Assembly: GCF_902150045.1 (NCBI RefSeq)
Contig: NZ_CABFVU010000001.1
Span: forward strand, 1,240,001 to 1,304,000
From: Chitinophaga polysaccharea
GTDB taxonomy: Bacteria > Bacteroidota > Bacteroidia > Chitinophagales > Chitinophagaceae
Length of the DNA: 64,000 nucleotides
Direction: 5' to 3'
Made by a program: the position numbers and the translations under genes. Every line of letters starts with the position of its first letter. Position 1 is the stretch's first letter. Positions 36,269-44,242 of this stretch are shown here, in pieces. The notes beneath the pieces are model-generated. The model worked only from the letters and a program-made list of their open reading frames with translations, ran no database searches and was not told the origin of the DNA.

Positions 36269-36289
36269 GAGATAAAAATGATAGTGTGA

Positions 36290-36967
36290 TTAAAATATAG
36301 ATAAAAGCTCATCCAGTGAGGCCACCAGGTGCGTATGCGGGCCTTTTGCCAGTTCTTCGCGGGTATAGGCACCGGTGGTAACGCCTATTACATAGCGGCA
36401 ACCGGCATTAGTGCCTTCTTCCAGGTCGGAAATAGTATCGCCTGTTTTAGCGACGGTCTGTATACTTCGGATTTCCAGTTCTTCCATGATCCGGTAAATC
36501 ATATAAGGATAAGGACGGCCAAAAGGTACTTCATCACTGGTGGCTACCGCATCTATCAGCCCTTTCTGCTGCCAGCCTACCCTTTCCAGGATCACGTTGG
36601 TGATTGCCCTGTCAAAACCCGTATCCAGCGCTACTTTTATGCCTTTCGCCTTTAACGCGGCAAACACGGCCGATACCCCGTCTTTTTCCCGCACTGCCGG
36701 ATGTGTGGCATAATGCGTTTTCATATCAGCTACGAAACGCCCATGCAGGTCGCCAATAAAAGCTTCATTGCCATAGCGGCTGTCTTTCTGCTGCTGCAGC
36801 AAATAGCGGATGGCATAGGGTTTGGCATATCCCATCACTTCATTCACCTGGTCCAGCGTTACGGCTACTCCTGCCAGCCCGATAGTTTGCTGTAATACCT
36901 TTGCTACATTGGATTCATCATGCAGGGTAGTGCCTGCAATATCAAAAACTACTAATTGTATCTCCAT
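36290..36967 (-). CDS. Phosphonatase-like HAD hydrolase (TIGR03351/PhnX-like)
   Basis: 225 residues of the HAD superfamily. Motif I is VVFDIAGTTLHDE near residue 7, where the DIAGTT form is typical of the phosphonatase-like group. Motif II is VALDTGFDR near 115, and the C-terminal acidic motif KTGDTISDLEEGTNAGC lies near 173. Classical PhnX uses a Schiff-base Lys to cleave phosphonoacetaldehyde; this group is proposed to act on a related phosphonoaldehyde. It is first gene of the pair with the FAD oxidoreductase and has a TATCTTTG promoter box 23 nt upstream. Confidence 0.83.
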   Translation of the reverse strand: MEIQLVVFDIAGTTLHDESNVAKVLQQTIGLAGVAVTLDQVNEVMGYAKPYAIRYLLQQQKDSRYGNEAFIGDLHGRFVADMKTHYATHPAVREKDGVSAVFAALKAKGIKVALDTGFDRAITNVILERVGWQQKGLIDAVATSDEVPFGRPYPYMIYRIMEELEIRSIQTVAKTGDTISDLEEGTNAGCRYVIGVTTGAYTREELAKGPHTHLVASLDELLSIF

Positions 36968-36990
36968 CGTTCCTGAAATTTAATACCCTG

Positions 36991-36998
36991 CAAAGATA
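36991..36998 (-). promoter_or_regulatory. Promoter -7 box TATCTTTG for the phosphonatase-like operon
   Basis: A perfect TAnnTTTG on the minus strand, 23 nt before the ATG at 36967. The leader contains AGGAA close to the start codon. Confidence 0.6.
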
Positions 36999-37063
36999 AA
37001 TACTTACTAAAAATAAGTTTAGCATTTATAAACATTTAATATGCGGTTAATATGCGCGAAAGA

Positions 37064-37250
37064 GATCGCCTTCGGCGATTGTCTTGGAACACTGATTACA
37101 CTGATTATGATGATTAGTTTGATTTTTATTTGGAGTTTGAAAATAATTAAGGGAGATATAAGCGGATACCGCTTTTATCTCCCTTCGTCATTTATAAATA
37201 AACTAAAAATTAAATCAAACTAATCATCATAATCAGTGTTCCAGGACAAA
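37064..37250. repeat. Long palindromic intergenic element, copy B
   Basis: Homologue of copy A at 28250-28453. Shared blocks are GATCGCCTTCGGCGATTG, TCTTGGA, TTGATTTTTA and AAGGGAGATATAAGCGGATA. Arm 1 (37079-37124) is TTGTCTTGGA followed by four 9-bp units: ACACTGATT twice, ATGATGATT and AGTTTGATT. Arm 2 (37213-37249) is the complement with only three units, lacking one ACACTGATT. The stem sequences differ from copy A but remain self-complementary. It starts 9 nt after the stop of the beta-barrel gene. Confidence 0.85.
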
Positions 37251-37257
37251 ATCCGCA

Positions 37258-37839
37258 TCAGAAGCCCAGACCCGCTCCTACCCTGTATACCAGGTTGTTG
37301 TTATAAGGAGAACGGCGATCCTGGATCACGTCGTATAAGATGGAAATACCAATACCTACCCTGCCGCCTACGCTTTGAGTATAGCCGGCGCCCACCAGCA
37401 GGCTGGGAACACCATAGTTGGTCTTATAGGTTTGCTTCTCCGCATTTTGCGGGTAATAAGTAGTGTTCTGCGTGATGAAGTTATATTCAGGCTGGATATG
37501 TATAAACACCATTGGAAGCGGGTACACACGGCCCCAGATACCACCGCCAAAAATGGTGTATTTATCCCGCTGCGTTACGCGGTCATATTCCCACCATTTA
37601 TTCTGGCCATACTGCGCATTAATATTCACACCGGCGGCTATATAATCAGAAAAACGGTAACCTACCAGCGGGGAAATATCTACATTGGTATAATCGCCAA
37701 ACACCATTCCCAGCGAGCCTCCCAGTACCAAACGGGAAGGGTCGAAGCCTTTACGGGTAGCAGTGTCTGTTTTATAATACTGGGCCTGGGCCAGCTGCAC
37801 TCCGGCCAGGAAGAAAAAACATATAAGTAAACGTTTCAT
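37258..37839 (-). CDS. Small outer-membrane beta-barrel protein
   Basis: About 193 residues from MKRLLICFFFLAGVQLAQAQ, a clear signal peptide. The mature part has alternating hydrophobic strands and Gly/aromatic turns (LVLGGSLGMVFGDYTNVDISP, IAAGVNINAQYG, YTIFGGGIWGRVYP, VFIHIQPEYNF) and a terminal aromatic residue (VGAGLGF), consistent with an eight-stranded outer-membrane barrel. No specific function can be assigned. It lies 40 nt downstream of the GlcD-type oxidase and may share its transcript. Confidence 0.8.
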   Translation of the reverse strand: MKRLLICFFFLAGVQLAQAQYYKTDTATRKGFDPSRLVLGGSLGMVFGDYTNVDISPLVGYRFSDYIAAGVNINAQYGQNKWWEYDRVTQRDKYTIFGGGIWGRVYPLPMVFIHIQPEYNFITQNTTYYPQNAEKQTYKTNYGVPSLLVGAGYTQSVGGRVGIGISILYDVIQDRRSPYNNNLVYRVGAGLGF

Positions 37840-37879
37840 GGGCACATTTATTAATTTAACTATTTACCGGTGGAAAGGT

Positions 37880-39289
37880 TTAACAATCAAAAATTTTACC
37901 CCGGTTTAATATATTCTTTGGGTCAAAGATCTGCTTTATTTGCTTCATAAGCTGCATGGAGGTCTGGTCAAAAATAATATCCATATAGTTCTTCTGCACT
38001 AAGCCAATACCATGCTCGCCGGAGATGGTACCACCCAATGTTTTCACCAGCTGAAAAATTTCCCGTATACCTTCCGTGAGGGTACCATTCCACTGTTCTT
38101 CGGTGAGCGTGCCCCGGATGATATTCACGTGCAGGTTACCATCGCCGGCATGGCCATAGCATACCGAATGGAATCCATACCTTTTGCCGATCTCTTTCAC
38201 CCCTTTCAGTAACACCGGCAATTCCGCACGGGGCACAACAGTGTCTTCCTCCTTGTAAACGGAATTTGCCTTTACTGCTTCTGCCACCCGGCGGCGCAGT
38301 TTCCAAAGTTCTTCTTTCTGCTGGGAATCCTCCGCAAACAATATCTCCCCTATATCAAAACCTTCCACTACACCGGCAATGCCTTCCATTTCCTGCATCA
38401 GCACTTCGGGGTAGTTGCCATCTACTTCAATGAGCAGATGCGCCTGTATATCGTCTTCAATTTTTACAGCACTGCTTTGTACATATCTGGTAACCCATTC
38501 AAGGGCGTCACGTTCCATAAACTCCATGGCGGAAGGCGTGTAACCCGCGCGGAAAATAGCGCTCACCGCTGCACAGGCGCTTTCCGCAGAGCGAAAAGGT
38601 ACCAGCATCAGCAGGTCTGTTTTCGGTAATGGAATTAAGCGCAACACAATTTTGGTAACAATGCCCAGGGTACCTTCGCTGCCCACTACCAACTGGGTAA
38701 GATTATAACCAGTAGCATTTTTTAATACATTGGCGCCGGTCCAGATCACTTCCCCGTTAGGCAGCACCATTTCCAGGTTCAGCACATAATCCTTTACCAC
38801 ACCATACTTCACGGCTTTGGGACCTCCGGAGTTCTCCGCAATATTGCCGCCAATAAAGCAGGTACCGCGACTGCTCGGATCGGGCGGATAAAACAATCCT
38901 TTCTCTTTTACGGCATTTTGCAATTCTTCGGTGATCACACCCGGCTCCGTGATGACCTGCAGGTTCCTTTCATCTATAAGCGTGATCCGGTTAAACCGTT
39001 CCATTGAAATGAGCACGCCGCCAAACTGTGCAAGCGCACCACCACTAAGACCGGTACCGCCGCCACGGGGCGTTACAGGCAACAGCGCTTCATTGCACAA
39101 TTTCATGATCCGGCTCACCTGTTCAGTGGTTTCCGGCTTTACCACCACTTCGGGAAGATAATGCAGGTCTTCGGTTTCATCCTGTGCGTAACGGCTCATA
39201 CTTTCCGCATCTGCCAGAACGTACTGGTCGCCGGCTATTTCACGTAATGCCGCTACATGAGCGGCAGTTACTTTATTAAACGTTGTCAT
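37880..39289 (-). CDS. FAD-binding oxidase, GlcD/D-lactate dehydrogenase type
   Basis: 469 residues. A PCMH-type FAD-binding domain occupies about 1-220 with TPRGGGTGLSGGALAQFGG near 75 and GGNIAENSGGPKAVKYG near 147. The C-terminal FAD-oxidase domain has YGHAGDGNLHVN near 385 and GTISGEHGIGLVQKNYM near 430. It oxidises a 2-hydroxy acid such as glycolate or D-lactate and passes electrons to the membrane chain; the iron-sulfur partner GlcF is not adjacent. A perfect promoter box lies only 4 nt before the ATG. Confidence 0.9.
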   Translation of the reverse strand: MTTFNKVTAAHVAALREIAGDQYVLADAESMSRYAQDETEDLHYLPEVVVKPETTEQVSRIMKLCNEALLPVTPRGGGTGLSGGALAQFGGVLISMERFNRITLIDERNLQVITEPGVITEELQNAVKEKGLFYPPDPSSRGTCFIGGNIAENSGGPKAVKYGVVKDYVLNLEMVLPNGEVIWTGANVLKNATGYNLTQLVVGSEGTLGIVTKIVLRLIPLPKTDLLMLVPFRSAESACAAVSAIFRAGYTPSAMEFMERDALEWVTRYVQSSAVKIEDDIQAHLLIEVDGNYPEVLMQEMEGIAGVVEGFDIGEILFAEDSQQKEELWKLRRRVAEAVKANSVYKEEDTVVPRAELPVLLKGVKEIGKRYGFHSVCYGHAGDGNLHVNIIRGTLTEEQWNGTLTEGIREIFQLVKTLGGTISGEHGIGLVQKNYMDIIFDQTSMQLMKQIKQIFDPKNILNRGKIFDC

Positions 39290-39293
39290 GGAA

Positions 39294-39301
39294 CAAAAAT
39301 A
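39294..39301 (-). promoter_or_regulatory. Promoter -7 box TATTTTTG for the GlcD-type gene
   Basis: A perfect TAnnTTTG on the minus strand, separated from the ATG at 39289 by TTCC only. Predicts a leaderless mRNA. Confidence 0.55.
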
Positions 39302-39336
39302 ATCATATTGCCGGTCAGGTGATAATATCCCGGCAG

Positions 39337-40362
39337 TTAAAAAGATGGGCAGATGGTAGATCTCCTGGCATTGTTAAAAGTGCGGTTGCTGTAAAGACCT
39401 GTATAAACAATACCTATTTCATAAGCGCCCCGCCGGTTGTTGGCAGCAGACAGGCTGGAGGTAGTGATATCGTAGTTAAACATCAACCTTATGGAGTTGA
39501 TCTGGTAGCCTACCAGGAAAATAGCCGCATCATTGGCGCGGTAGTAAACACCGCCATAGAGCTGCTGTACGCCGTCGCCGGAAAGATTATAAGCGGCATT
39601 GGCGCCCAGCATCAGTTCCCGTGCGCCGGCCTGTGTAGCATAATAAGCTGCAGGGTTCAGGATCACCTTATCGCTCATCTTCAAACTGGCATTTAAGAAG
39701 CCGATATAACGGCGGGGCACCACGTTGTTGCCATCAAAGAAAGTTTCTCTTGGCGTGTTGATATGTTGTACAGAGAAGCCTGCGTTTACATAAATATTAT
39801 CTGTAGGGAAATAAGCATAATTCAACCCTGCCTGCAGGTCGAAATAATTGACACTGCTTTGGGTAATAGGTTCACCGGTGGGGATCTGCGAATCAAAGAA
39901 CTTACCATTCCACTGGTCGGCAAAAGTGAGCTTGGTGATATCTACCCGTTTGCCGGCGGAGCCTACGTTAAAGCCGGCCGACAATAAGCTGCTGAACCCA
40001 AGTAACTGATGATAAGCAATGGAAGCATATCCTTTGGTAGAGGTCAGGTTCCCGGCGCCGGCCACATCGCGGAGCAATACACCGCCAATGCCCACCCAGC
40101 CATATTCCAGCTGGTCACGGAATAACTGGAAATCGCCATATGCCGACATTGTTCTGTATGGGATCGGAACACTGGTCCACTGATCGCGGTAATTAATGCC
40201 AATACGGTAATTGCCGTCCGGGATAAACCCGGTATTGGCAGGGTTAGTTGTCAGCGGCGAATTAAAGAATTGTGAGAAATGGAGATCCTGCGCATACGCC
40301 CCACCCATTGAAACAATTAATAAAATTGCCAGACATGTTGATAATTTAACGATCTGATTCAT
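39337..40362 (-). CDS. PorP/SprF family T9SS outer-membrane protein
   Basis: 341 residues with a signal peptide ending at GAYAQ. The mature N-terminus DLHFSQFFNSPLTTNPANTGF and the terminal RRSTICPSF are family hallmarks, and the body is a predicted outer-membrane barrel. It starts 6 nt after the stop of the giant SBBP/PKD protein upstream, so cargo and partner are tightly coupled. The same order (cargo, then PorP/SprF) is seen in the block at 15.5-24.5 kb. Confidence 0.9.
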   Translation of the reverse strand: MNQIVKLSTCLAILLIVSMGGAYAQDLHFSQFFNSPLTTNPANTGFIPDGNYRIGINYRDQWTSVPIPYRTMSAYGDFQLFRDQLEYGWVGIGGVLLRDVAGAGNLTSTKGYASIAYHQLLGFSSLLSAGFNVGSAGKRVDITKLTFADQWNGKFFDSQIPTGEPITQSSVNYFDLQAGLNYAYFPTDNIYVNAGFSVQHINTPRETFFDGNNVVPRRYIGFLNASLKMSDKVILNPAAYYATQAGARELMLGANAAYNLSGDGVQQLYGGVYYRANDAAIFLVGYQINSIRLMFNYDITTSSLSAANNRRGAYEIGIVYTGLYSNRTFNNARRSTICPSF

Positions 40363-40368
40363 GGCTCA

Positions 40369-43300
40369 TCATCTTAACAAGGTTACACTTCCTGATCTGC
40401 TGCCTTTAGTGCCATCCGTAAACTCAAGATTTACGATATAGGCATAAACATCCATAGGTTGCAGATTCCCTTTAAACCGGCCATCCCAGCCGATCTGAGG
40501 ATCTGAACTTTCAAAAACCAATTGTCCCCAACGGTTAAATATTTTAAGATTGAATTTGGTGGCTCCAAATGCTTTCACGTAAAACACATTGTTCTTGCCG
40601 GTTGGTGCAAATGCATTCGGTACATCAAACAGTGGTACCACAATAGCACTTACTTCCTCGCATTTTGTATCCGTACATCCTTCTGCGTTAGTAACAGTGA
40701 GGCATACATTATACGTACCTGTTCTCAAGTATTGATGACTGGGATTGGCCAGGGAAGAAGTATCCCCGTCTCCGAAATTCCACAGGTAATGTATAGCATT
40801 CGCTGATGAACCGTTCAGGAACTGTATCGGTGTATTTTCGATCGCCTTCGTGGGCGAAAAGTCAAAGTCTGCTGTAGGCAGCGCCGCCACATCTATTTCC
40901 TGTGTAATAACATCCCTTTTATTGCAGGTATTCGGATCATCTACCTCCAGGGTAATTTTCCAGCGACCGGCTTTATTGAATTTATGTATCGGGTAAGGAT
41001 CATGGGAAACAGAACCATCATCTTCAAAGGTCCAGGTAAAGGTTTCACCACCTTCAGTGGTATTATCCATCTGCAATTCAGTGCCTACGCAAATAGTTCC
41101 CGGATCGGTAAACTTAGCTACTACGTTCTGGGCTACACGAAGTGTGTAGGTGATTGTTTGCGGCGCATTACAGAAATTGGTATCCACCAGCGTAAGGGTG
41201 GCATTATAGATGCCCGCGTTCTTGTAGTAATGGATCAGCGGAAAAGTATCTATGCCGGTATAGAATGGCGGTGTGCCATCGCCATAGTCGAGGATAAATG
41301 AGCTATCCCTGAAATCAGCAGCCGGTGTGGATTCGTTGGTGAACATATACTTCAGGCTATCGCATGGATCCTGGCGCCTGGCCTCAAACTGGAGCACTGC
41401 CCTGTTGTTGCCCAGCTTCACAGTTACATAGGCGGTATCTGAGCCATTGCAACTGGACGGGTCATATTTCACCATCCTTACACGGAAGGTACCTACCCTG
41501 TTGAAGGTATGCTGTACAGTATCTCCTTCCGGGCCCAGGTTGAGCGTGGTGCCATCGTCGGGGAAAAACCACTGGTATGATTTACCCGGCAGACGGGTGG
41601 TATCCACAAAGGTGATCGTTTCCGGCACGCAGTAGTTGGTGCGCCGGTCCAGTGTTTTTGCGCCGGCTTTCACTCCATCAAGATTAAAGGCAATCTTTAA
41701 TGCGCCGAAATTACAGGCGGCCGGCGGCGTGCTGGAGTAGGCGCCCGGCGTAGTAGGATACCGTGGCTTGAAGCCGCTTTGACTCACATTACACCAGGCG
41801 CAAATACCCTGGTAAATAATACCGTTACGGTCGAAGCGGCTGGTACCGCCATCCACGTGCTCGTACAAACCATTTCCGCCAAAGTAGCTGGCATACAGCG
41901 GACCCTGGGTAGGACTAAACCTCACCGCATCGCGCTGCAGCACGTAAAAATAAAAATCCATCCCATCGGTACTGCGCTGCAATCCATCACTGGTGGTGGT
42001 TAAGCCGGCAGTTCCCGAGTTCGGATAATGCAGGGAAGTATTGATACCTCCGCCCCAGCCGGACACATATACGTTCTCGCAGCGGTCTACCAGGAAAGCG
42101 GTGGGGGAAATATTGGGAGAGGAAACCAGTGTTCTTTTTCTGCCGAAGGTAGTGGAATACACGAAGGCCGACAGGTTGGGCTGTAATTTGGCAATAAACT
42201 GCAACCCGTCTTCATTATATCCATTGGCGCTGATTTGTTTAATGGGCCATGCGCCTTCGGTAGTGCCCATTACATACACAAATCCGTTTTTATCCAACTG
42301 GATACCGTATACCTGGTCTGCAGCTGGATTATCTGATCCCAGGAAAGTACCCTGTGTAATACTTCTTCCATCGCCGGAAATATGCACCACAAAGCCATCG
42401 CATACGCCACCGCGGTATTGCGGATACAGGCTGCCGGCTGTTGCGGGGAAATCATCGCTGGCTGTGCCGCCGGCTACATACAGGCTATTGAGACCGTTCA
42501 ATGCAATTACATAGGCGGCGTCTTCTTTGGTGCCACCCAGGTAACTGGCCCATACCAGGTCCTGGCAAAGCGGATTTATCTTCATGATCACGGCGTCCTG
42601 TGAGCCCCTGTTGGTACCCTGGAATACGCCTGGAGTTACAGGGAAATCAGTAGAGCGGGAGCAGCTGGCTACATAGATATAACCTGCATCATCCACTACC
42701 ACTTCGCTGCGGGCATCGTCGCCATAGTTGCGCAGCAGTACCCAGTCGCCACCCTGGCGGTCGGCCCGCATGTTCACACCATCGTCACCGGTACCTGCAA
42801 TGATCAGCGAACCGATGATGGCGCTGCCTGCTGCATTTATTTTGGTAATGGCTATATCCCATCCTCCGCGTGTTCCTTTTACAGCGGTATTGGGATAGTC
42901 GCTGGAAGTGGTTCTGCCGGAAATGACGAGGTTGCCCTGTTGATCTACGAATAAGCTATGCGGTTGTTCCAGGCCGCTGCCGCCCATGTAGGTGGCGTAC
43001 ACCAACCGGGTTCCGTTGGGATTGAATTTGGAGATGGCGATATCAAAGGTGCCACCGCCATAAACGCTTTGCACGGCGCCGGTTGTTACGGGATACCCGG
43101 GGTTAAACACGATACCGCCGCCGTATAAATTACCGGCATCATCATAAGTAGCAGTAAAGCCCCAGTTATCAGAACGTGCACCGGATACGGTAGAGAACAC
43201 ATAGATCGGGTCTATTACCAAAGGGTAAGCCGGGTTATATTCCCCGGATATTCTGAAACCCAGTTTATTACCGTTCAATTTATAAGACACCTTAACGGTT

Positions 43301-44103
43301 ACACGTTGATTATCGATGTATTGATATGCAAAGGGCAGTTGTTCTATCACATCTCCCACAGAAGTATGCACATACAGTTGTCCTTTTTTCAGTTCCATAC
43401 CGGTAGCGCCTTCGTACACCATCTGGATATTATCGGGATTAGCGCCGGGATGCACAATCAGGTCATATTTAAGCTGGGAGCCTTCTGAATAAACATGTGC
43501 ATCGATGCCGGAATACAGTGAGTTATAGTTAATGCCCTGAAAGGAACTTACGCCGGTGGCCCATTTGGTACGGTCGTTACCAATGAAGTAGTTGCTTTTG
43601 GCTTCCTGTTCTTTTTCGGGAACTATTTGTACATCCGGATTGGCGTTCACGAAGGTAACGCTGTAAGCATGCCCGCGAACATCGGGAATTTTACCGGGCC
43701 GCGGAGGCGGCTGGCCGTTGCCTGGCTGGGGCTGTACCGGTTTAACGCTGCTTTTGGGAACGAACACAGTATCAGCGCGGTGAGAGTGGCCATGAACATA
43801 GTCGTTGAGATTCCACAGGTCCTCCTGGTTCATCATCAGGAAAGTGAATCCTGTTTTTTTAAGAAAGATAGCGGCGCCATCCAGTTCTGTCTGGTAGATG
43901 ATATTTCTATCCCACTGGCCTTTGTTCTCAATAAAATTCAGGGGTGTGAAGTTTGCACGTTGCTGTTGCGCCTGGGCGGATCGTCCGGTGAACAAAAAGC
44001 AAATCATCCATCCAATAAGGCCGGTCGGGAAGGTAAATTTCAACGGGATCAGATTTATTTTATTCTTAAAAACTAATATAATACTATTAAACGCAGAAGC
44101 CAC
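40369..44103 (-). CDS. Giant SBBP beta-propeller/PKD protein with T9SS type B C-terminal domain
   Basis: 1,244 residues with a signal peptide ending near RSAQAQ. An N-terminal DUF7948-like domain (about 50-290) begins with NFIENKGQWDRNIIYQTE. SBBP-type propeller repeats cover about 300-730, marked by recurring YATYMGGSGLEQ, VYASYLGG-like and YVAGGTASDDFP segments. About four PKD modules follow (WFFPDDGT, LDYGDGT, WTFEDDG, WNFGDGD), then the type B domain ending FNLKIFNRWGQLVFE ... GSVTLLR. It is a surface protein exported through T9SS and partnered with the PorP/SprF gene 6 nt downstream. The ligand is unknown. Confidence 0.9.
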   Translation of the reverse strand: MASAFNSIILVFKNKINLIPLKFTFPTGLIGWMICFLFTGRSAQAQQQRANFTPLNFIENKGQWDRNIIYQTELDGAAIFLKKTGFTFLMMNQEDLWNLNDYVHGHSHRADTVFVPKSSVKPVQPQPGNGQPPPRPGKIPDVRGHAYSVTFVNANPDVQIVPEKEQEAKSNYFIGNDRTKWATGVSSFQGINYNSLYSGIDAHVYSEGSQLKYDLIVHPGANPDNIQMVYEGATGMELKKGQLYVHTSVGDVIEQLPFAYQYIDNQRVTVKVSYKLNGNKLGFRISGEYNPAYPLVIDPIYVFSTVSGARSDNWGFTATYDDAGNLYGGGIVFNPGYPVTTGAVQSVYGGGTFDIAISKFNPNGTRLVYATYMGGSGLEQPHSLFVDQQGNLVISGRTTSSDYPNTAVKGTRGGWDIAITKINAAGSAIIGSLIIAGTGDDGVNMRADRQGGDWVLLRNYGDDARSEVVVDDAGYIYVASCSRSTDFPVTPGVFQGTNRGSQDAVIMKINPLCQDLVWASYLGGTKEDAAYVIALNGLNSLYVAGGTASDDFPATAGSLYPQYRGGVCDGFVVHISGDGRSITQGTFLGSDNPAADQVYGIQLDKNGFVYVMGTTEGAWPIKQISANGYNEDGLQFIAKLQPNLSAFVYSTTFGRKRTLVSSPNISPTAFLVDRCENVYVSGWGGGINTSLHYPNSGTAGLTTTSDGLQRSTDGMDFYFYVLQRDAVRFSPTQGPLYASYFGGNGLYEHVDGGTSRFDRNGIIYQGICAWCNVSQSGFKPRYPTTPGAYSSTPPAACNFGALKIAFNLDGVKAGAKTLDRRTNYCVPETITFVDTTRLPGKSYQWFFPDDGTTLNLGPEGDTVQHTFNRVGTFRVRMVKYDPSSCNGSDTAYVTVKLGNNRAVLQFEARRQDPCDSLKYMFTNESTPAADFRDSSFILDYGDGTPPFYTGIDTFPLIHYYKNAGIYNATLTLVDTNFCNAPQTITYTLRVAQNVVAKFTDPGTICVGTELQMDNTTEGGETFTWTFEDDGSVSHDPYPIHKFNKAGRWKITLEVDDPNTCNKRDVITQEIDVAALPTADFDFSPTKAIENTPIQFLNGSSANAIHYLWNFGDGDTSSLANPSHQYLRTGTYNVCLTVTNAEGCTDTKCEEVSAIVVPLFDVPNAFAPTGKNNVFYVKAFGATKFNLKIFNRWGQLVFESSDPQIGWDGRFKGNLQPMDVYAYIVNLEFTDGTKGSRSGSVTLLR

Positions 44104-44242
44104 TCAAATTGTTACGGTCGGGACAAGCACAAAAACTTCTGAATTGAGGTACGATAGGCTAAATGGGAAACAAGGTGAATCTCAGCTTCAGTAGCTTCTA
44201 TACTTTTTTCATTCATCCATCGGTTAATAAACGTAAAAACCA

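Noticed and set aside
35585..36289. A 234-codon open frame antisense to the FAD oxidoreductase
   Set aside because: The sense strand has clear FAD-binding motifs; the antisense product is Cys/His-rich without domain features, typical of a mirror frame in G/C-rich codons.
37079..37124. The repeats as a riboswitch or attenuator for the phosphonatase-like operon
   Set aside because: The operon promoter box at 36991-36998 lies downstream of the element relative to transcription, so the element is not in the operon leader.
28250..37250. The two homologous elements as insertion-sequence ends or a MITE pair bounding a transposon
   Set aside because: There is no transposase, no visible target-site duplication, and the 9 kb between them is ordinary conserved genes. 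A non-autonomous element origin is not excluded for each copy separately.
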